A stretch of DNA of 64,000 nt. Source: Caprella mutica (lineage: Eukaryota; Arthropoda; Malacostraca; Amphipoda; Caprellidae). Each line of letters starts with the position of its first letter. Position 1 is the stretch's first letter. The notes below the pieces were generated by a model that had not been told where the DNA came from, searched no databases, and saw only the letters and a program-made list of their open reading frames with translations. A program made the position numbers and the translations under genes. Positions 59,565 to 64,000 of the stretch are shown here, piece after piece. Location of the stretch: the NCBI GenBank assembly GCA_947561585.1, contig CANNZV010000265.1, positions 186,001-250,000 on the forward strand, written 5' to 3'.

Positions 59565-61440
59565 GGTCCTGGCTTCAAGAAAAAATGAGTTTATTGCAAA
59601 ATATTATAGAACTAAGGTCTAGGATCATTATTCTGCAAACCGCATACAATTCAGTTCAATGAATATATTCTTATTTAATTATAATTTTTTTTATACTCTG
59701 TGTGCAACAATTAAGCGAATCACCAACCTGACGCTGAAGAAGATTGTACAATCTTGGTTTTGATTTCAAATTTGAATTTTAAACAAACAATGCGTTTTCG
59801 GCCTTCGTTTAAGATATACAGTAGATGGTTTCCTGAAGTACATAAACGTTTCTACAGTATGGACCACAAAAATGTTTCCGATTTTTCAAAAACTTGTAAT
59901 TCGTTAGGCAATTGACTAAAAAAACTGTATCTTTGTCTCTTTTTCTGCACCTCTTATCGTACTATTAACAGGTAAAAACAGTTTCGAACTGATGGACAAG
60001 TTTAAGAACAGATAAGAAAAGAGTGAGGGTGATTATTTTTGTCATTGCGCGAAGGTTATTCTTAGAGCTAACTCAGTGATTTTATTACCTAAAAGGCAGT
60101 GAATAAGTGAACACTTGCTCCTTAGAAACTATAATGATATAGAACAACTTCACACTTGCATTTTCAAAAGCGCGGAAAAAAGCTCTTCTTAAAATTTGTT
60201 ATCACTTGCGTTTTTTTATCGATGATGAAAAAATCACAATAAATTTTTACTTCAGCGATAAAAAACGCAAGTGTGGACACATTTGAAGAAGAGGTTTTTT
60301 TGCGCTGTTAAAAATGCAAGTCTGAAGCGGGCCTTAACCATGCAATTAACAAAAGAAGAACTAATATTCATAGTGAAAACTTCAATGAGATCAAAATGTA
60401 ACTTAAATTATTCTATTTCCAAATAGTTTCTAAGGAAAAATTGAAAGCACCTTTTATTAAAATGTCTACCATTATATATTTTCCTTTTTTATTCAATGCC
60501 TTTTGTAAGTAAAATCACAGAGTTTAGCTCTAAGAATAACCTTTGCGCAATGACAAAAATAATCACCCTCACTCTTTGTTTATCTGTTCTTAAAGGTCCC
60601 CTCCAAGCAAATATTTTTATTGCTTTATTTAACGAGGCTAATGTTTCTTATCATTTTGCTGCAAACTGCATCGAATTTGGTAGCATATTTTTAATTTTAT
60701 ATGCTTTTAAAGATTTTTATTTTCAAAACTCTACAAAACCTATTTTACTTCCGACTTACTAATTTAAGAAATTTTCATCCTGAAGAGAAAGAATGTACAC
60801 CATTTGTTTTGATTGTCAACTAGGTATTAGGTTTAATAAATCCATTTAATATTAGTTTAAAGGTATAAAATTAAATGAACTTATAATAGAAACGTTTATA
60901 TACTTTAGGAAACAATTAATATCTAAAATAAAGGCCGAAAACTAATGGTTTGTTTATAAAATTCAAATTTGTAATCAAAACAAAGAGTGTACAATCTTCT
61001 TCTTGAGCATCAGATTAGTGATTCGCTCAATTGTTGCTCACAGAGTATTAAAAAACTTTAAAAACAAATTATAAAATATATACTGAACTGAATTGTATGC
61101 GGTTTGCAGAATAATGATCCTAGACCTTAGTTCAATAATATTATGTTATAAACTCATTTTTTTCCCGGAGCCTGGAGAGAACCTTTAAACTATGAAAGTC
61201 AGTTCGAAATTGTTTGTACCTGTTAATAGTACAATAAGAGGCGAAGAAAAAGAGACCAAGGTACAGTTTTTTCGTCCATTGGTTAACGATTTACAAGTAT
61301 TTGAAAATGCGGAAACATTAGGCCCATACTATATAATAAGATTATCTAATGTGATACCTTTACAAGAATATTAAATAAATTAATTATACCTAATCCCTAG
61401 TTGACAATCAAAACATATGGTGTTCTTTCTTTTCTTCAGA
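59565..61440. repeat. Large shuffled inverted repeat in intron 1 of gene D
   Basis: Left blocks A (about 59,575-59,815), B (about 59,845-59,995) and C (about 59,995-60,130) are matched in inverse orientation by C' (about 60,420-60,600), A' (about 60,886-61,175) and B' (about 61,195-61,345). B' is out of order for a simple palindrome. A further inverted pair is CACCATTTGTTTTGATTGTC (60,801) against GACAATCAAAACATATGGTG (61,402). Short ORFs inside are by-products. Confidence 0.65.
60140..60336. mobile_element. Foldback MITE at the centre of the inverted repeat
   Basis: Arms of about 85 bp: CTTCACACTTGCATTTTCAA, AAGCTCTTCTT and CACTTGCGTTTTTTATCG at the left against CGATAAAAAACGCAAGTGTG, GAAGAAGAGG and AAAATGCAAGTCTGAAG at the right, with a loop of about 30 nt. 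Confidence 0.65.
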
Positions 61441-62105
61441 CTGAAAATTAGTAAGTCGAAAGTAAAATAGGCTACTGGAGTATACGGCTCCCTAATGCCC
61501 CTTAATCCCCGTTTACATGGTAGGTCTTTTGCACACTCTTTGAGTGCTGCTACAGCGGGCACATACTCAGTTGACGAGCAAACAAGCGGGCCACTGCATG
61601 GAGGCTCAATTCAACATTCATCTTGGTCATTCTGTTCAGCACTCTGAGTGACACTCAATCCACAGACTAATGAATACAGTCCATTGATGCGCCAGTGGGA
61701 GGTTGTAAAAATCGCAGACTCTGTAAAATGACTGACGTCTGGACATGACCTGCTGTGCAACAGCCTATTGAACAATGAATGAATATGGAAAACCACTAGT
61801 AGAGCGTATAAAAACAGAAATATGGAAGATAAGAGCAATTATGGATATAGAAAAACGATTATTGTTTTTAAAACCAAGTATTGATGGAAAGAGAATTAGG
61901 AATAAAATTCAAACTATACGCAATCAACACCGGCGGTGCCGTCTCAATCTGCTCTGCAGATTGATACGATGTGTACAGTCGAGACTCTTTTTTTTCAAAC
62001 GAGCACTTGCCCCCTTTAAATTGAGTGTCTATGTATTTATATTAAGATCACCAAATATATTTGGTCGATATTTACACTCTAAATAATGTTACTTTTCTTT
62101 CTCAG
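61441..62105. other. Remainder of intron 1 of gene D
   Basis: No supported ORF or RNA gene. A 103-codon frame starting at 61,775 has no recognisable domain and sits between repeats. Confidence 0.35.
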
Positions 62106-62447
62106 GGTTCACTCTATCGAGTCTTTCAGAATCAGAGATGTCCGTCGAAAGAGCATTCTTCGCTACATCTGAAATATTAGAATACCCGACAGAAAACTAC
62201 GAGAATGTCTGCGCTCTGTTAAAATTTTCTGCAATTGTGATTGGACAAGATTCTTTGGAAATCTCAGTTGAGGGACTAAGTTCCGATTCATCTGGTGACA
62301 TCAACAAAGTATTTAGTCTAGCGAGAGATCTGGCCTATCTTAACGCTTCTTGGAGAACAAGTTACACTACAAATTTTGATGCTTACAAGGGAGATGTTGT
62401 GTTCATCTTGGATCAACTTAAGATTCAGACCTGTAGACCGCCTTCCA
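62106..62447 (+). CDS. Gene D, exon 2: conserved two-cysteine ectodomain
   Basis: The acceptor TTTCTCAG opens FTLSSLSESEMSVERAFFAT; the donor is GTAAGC. It encodes about 113 residues, phase 1 at both ends, and keeps YENVCALLKFSAI, IGQDSLEISVEGLSSDSSGD, ARDLAYLNASWRTSY and LDQLKIQTCRPP. The sequon NAS is conserved with gene A. This is the cleanest member of the family for defining the domain. Joined to exons 1 and 3 it predicts about 265 residues. Confidence 0.77.
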
Positions 62448-62582
62448 GTAAGCTGTTTCTTACTAAATAAATTAGAATTTAACTTAATAAATGTCAATGA
62501 AAATATAAGGATAATTAGGTCAAACATTATAACCTATTGTACATATGTTTTAAAACTCATTATATTTCTTTGGCTATTTCAG

Positions 62583-62992
62583 ATATGGTGACTATAATAG
62601 TTGTTGCTCTTTTGGGTCTATCACTATCGTGGAATCTTGGCTGGTACACTGGTATGACAAAAGGAAAATCTGAAAATATTTGCTACGAGAATAAAAATAC
62701 TGCAAACAAAAGTTTCATGGATGGGCAGGATAACGAATCTATTTCCTCAATCTTGAGTGAAGGAAATAGTGAGGATCCGTCTGTTCATCACAAAAAGGAG
62801 GAGGATGCTGATGGAGATAGGAGGAAGAATGAAGAGAATAATAATTATATTAATGAAGCAGATGTCAAACTTCCTGAAGATCATTGTTCTATTGAAGACC
62901 TAGATTTGCGTTATGGAAGAATTCCTGGGGATGAATCCAAAGAGATACTTGCAATAATTTCACCTGATTATTATTACCCTTATTGGCAATAG
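62583..62992 (+). CDS. Gene D, exon 3: transmembrane segment and acidic tail
   Basis: The acceptor GCTATTTCAG joins in phase 1 to MVTIIVVALLGLSLSWNLGW, one transmembrane helix, then a basic flank (MTKGKSE). The tail of about 110 residues is acidic and hydrophilic: KSFMDGQDNESISSILSEGN, KKEEDADGDRRKNEENNN, and a Tyr-rich end (SPDYYYPYWQ) before TAG. The tail resembles gene C's only around the (S)xMDxQD block. Intron 2 is only 135 nt. Confidence 0.75.
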
Positions 62993-63077
62993 ATTAACTA
63001 AATCCTCTTCCATGAGACGGGGCAAGAAGGAATTGAAACATTGCAAATTTTGAAAAAACTAGTGATTGATGATGACA

Positions 63078-63100
63078 AATAAAGCCAAAAGGGAAATAAA
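63078..63100 (+). promoter_or_regulatory. Candidate polyadenylation signals of gene D
   Basis: AATAAA occurs at 63,078-63,083 and 63,095-63,100, about 85-110 nt after the exon 3 stop, which supports exon 3 as a terminal exon. Confidence 0.45.
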
Positions 63101-63364
63101 GATGTAATTGTTTTATTTCATAGCTTAACCATTTTATCTTGAAATATGATATATATAAAATTTGAAGGGACTGTTGCTTGAAAATTATAAAGTTATTCGA
63201 GTTTGAATGTTATTTATTCAATTTCAAAAGCTGGTAATTGTTATGAAGACATTTTCGACGTCTAGTTAAAACACTCAGGGTCCTGTCACTAAAGTTAAAA
63301 GGGAAATTAACAAGATGATAAATAAATAAATGCTGTCAAAAAAATAATCTTCCGCTTTCTGCGA

Positions 63365-63462
63365 AGGCAATTACGAGAGACTGGAAGAAGCAGTCAGAAA
63401 TGAAAGTGTCTCCATGAACAAAGTCACCTACCATCAGTCAGTGACTAAGTGCATGGATTCAA
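63365..63462 (-). repeat. Gene-flank repeat, copy 3, inverted
   Basis: On the minus strand it reads GTGACTTTGTTCATGGAGAC then CTGACTGCTTCTTCCAGTCT, matching copies at 48,790 and 57,960. Confidence 0.6.
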
Positions 63463-63979
63463 TAGTTACTAAATTGAAGGATGAACAATTTGTAACCTGC
63501 CATATCCATTATATCTATCGTTTTTCAAGTATAATTTAGTTATTGTGGTTTCTTTTGAAGTGTTGAGAATATTCTGGCAAAAAGTTAACTGAAACTATAA
63601 TACGACTTGGAGCTTAAAAGTCCAGCATTACTAATAGTTCTAATTACTTGTTCCCAGATCGCTATTAGGCCTTCCATTATTGAGATAATATGTAACCTAA
63701 AGTGTATACTGTAGATAAGTAATCTTCAATTTGGCTAATTAATATATTAATTAAATAGGGAAATTTGGTAATGAAATCTACGAATTTCTAAATCTTTAAA
63801 TATGATAATTATATATTTGGCCCTCTAGCGTGGCTTTTACGATATAAAGTAAATGCACGGTAACAGCAGTTATATATTCCTAGAAAGGTTAACATTAAAA
63901 AAAAAACATTGAATGAACGAGTGTGCGAGTTTATTTGAATAGTTTAGCCCTATTTATTACAATTTAACGTTACTTGCAG

Positions 63980-64000
63980 TTTTAGAGGATAGCGCTAGGG
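63980..64000 (+). CDS. Candidate terminal exon (exon 4), cut by the window edge
   Basis: The acceptor TTACTTGCAG is followed in phase 1 by LEDSAR before the sequence ends. It lies about 990 nt after gene D's exon 3 stop, the same relative place as exon 4 in gene A. Confidence 0.4.

Noticed and set aside
60496..61374. ORFs at 60,496 (88 codons) and 61,192 (60 codons)
   Set aside because: Both lie within the shuffled inverted repeat, and their mirror copies are not open; no domain recognised.
61775..62086. 103-codon basic ORF upstream of gene D exon 2
   Set aside because: No recognisable domain, lies in an intron beside repeats, and there is no codon-level or paralogue support.

Overview
The window reads as AT-rich nuclear DNA from an insect, possibly a hemipteran (an inference; no conserved single-copy gene confirms it). 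The reasons are spliced genes with GT-AG introns, three classes of arthropod-type transposable element (an I-clade LINE with RNase H, a Ty3/gypsy-type LTR element, a maT/mariner DD37D transposon), many MITEs and several minisatellites. No bacterial operon, rRNA, tRNA or CRISPR feature was seen.

Layout. Positions 1-740 hold the 5' end of a Mutator-like transposase gene on the minus strand, frameshifted in a G/C run. From 3.1 to 16 kb there is a nest. An intact I-clade LINE (3102-9431, two full ORFs) sits between 13-bp target-site duplications at the very 3' end of a minus-strand gypsy-type LTR element (gag at 14.0-15.0 kb, pol at 9.4-14.0 kb). The gypsy element carries one frameshift and two nonsense codons. 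At 18.5-20.7 kb an apparently intact maT mariner transposon lies inside an older element with short inverted termini. From 21 to 24 kb there are MITEs, a THAP-domain relic between inverted repeats, and poly-C repeats. A decayed CR1/L2-like LINE with a PHD-finger ORF1 occupies 34.8-39.4 kb. hAT-like, piggyBac-like, Tc1-like and foldback elements are scattered through 30-61 kb.

Host genes. The main non-transposon content is a tandem, same-strand family of at least four related genes: A at 23.9-30.4 kb, B at 44.4-48.6 kb, C at 49.0-50.8 kb and D at 59.1 kb to the right edge. I do not recognise the family. Each member is modular, and every coding intron I could place is phase 1. Exon 1 is a 46-nt signal-peptide exon (MKSNMMRCMCFILLF-like). 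Exon 2 encodes a domain of about 110-120 residues with a conserved cysteine near each end and N-glycosylation sequons. Exon 3 encodes one transmembrane helix plus a fast-diverging, charged tail. A fourth, short, phase-1 exon (EDSARVMLFNYEVLNF-like) recurs near the genes behind a conserved ACTTGCAG acceptor and could act as an alternative, non-membrane C-terminus. In gene A the tail is about 1,000 residues built from nested 30-, 18- and 27-bp coding repeats. Gene B is degenerate. Gene C has an in-frame TAG splitting a repeated acidic tail.

The predicted products look like type I single-pass membrane proteins, possibly with secreted isoforms. Their small symmetric exons, variable tails, flanking minisatellites and mobile-element-rich introns suggest a rapidly evolving, lineage-specific locus. 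The function is unknown.
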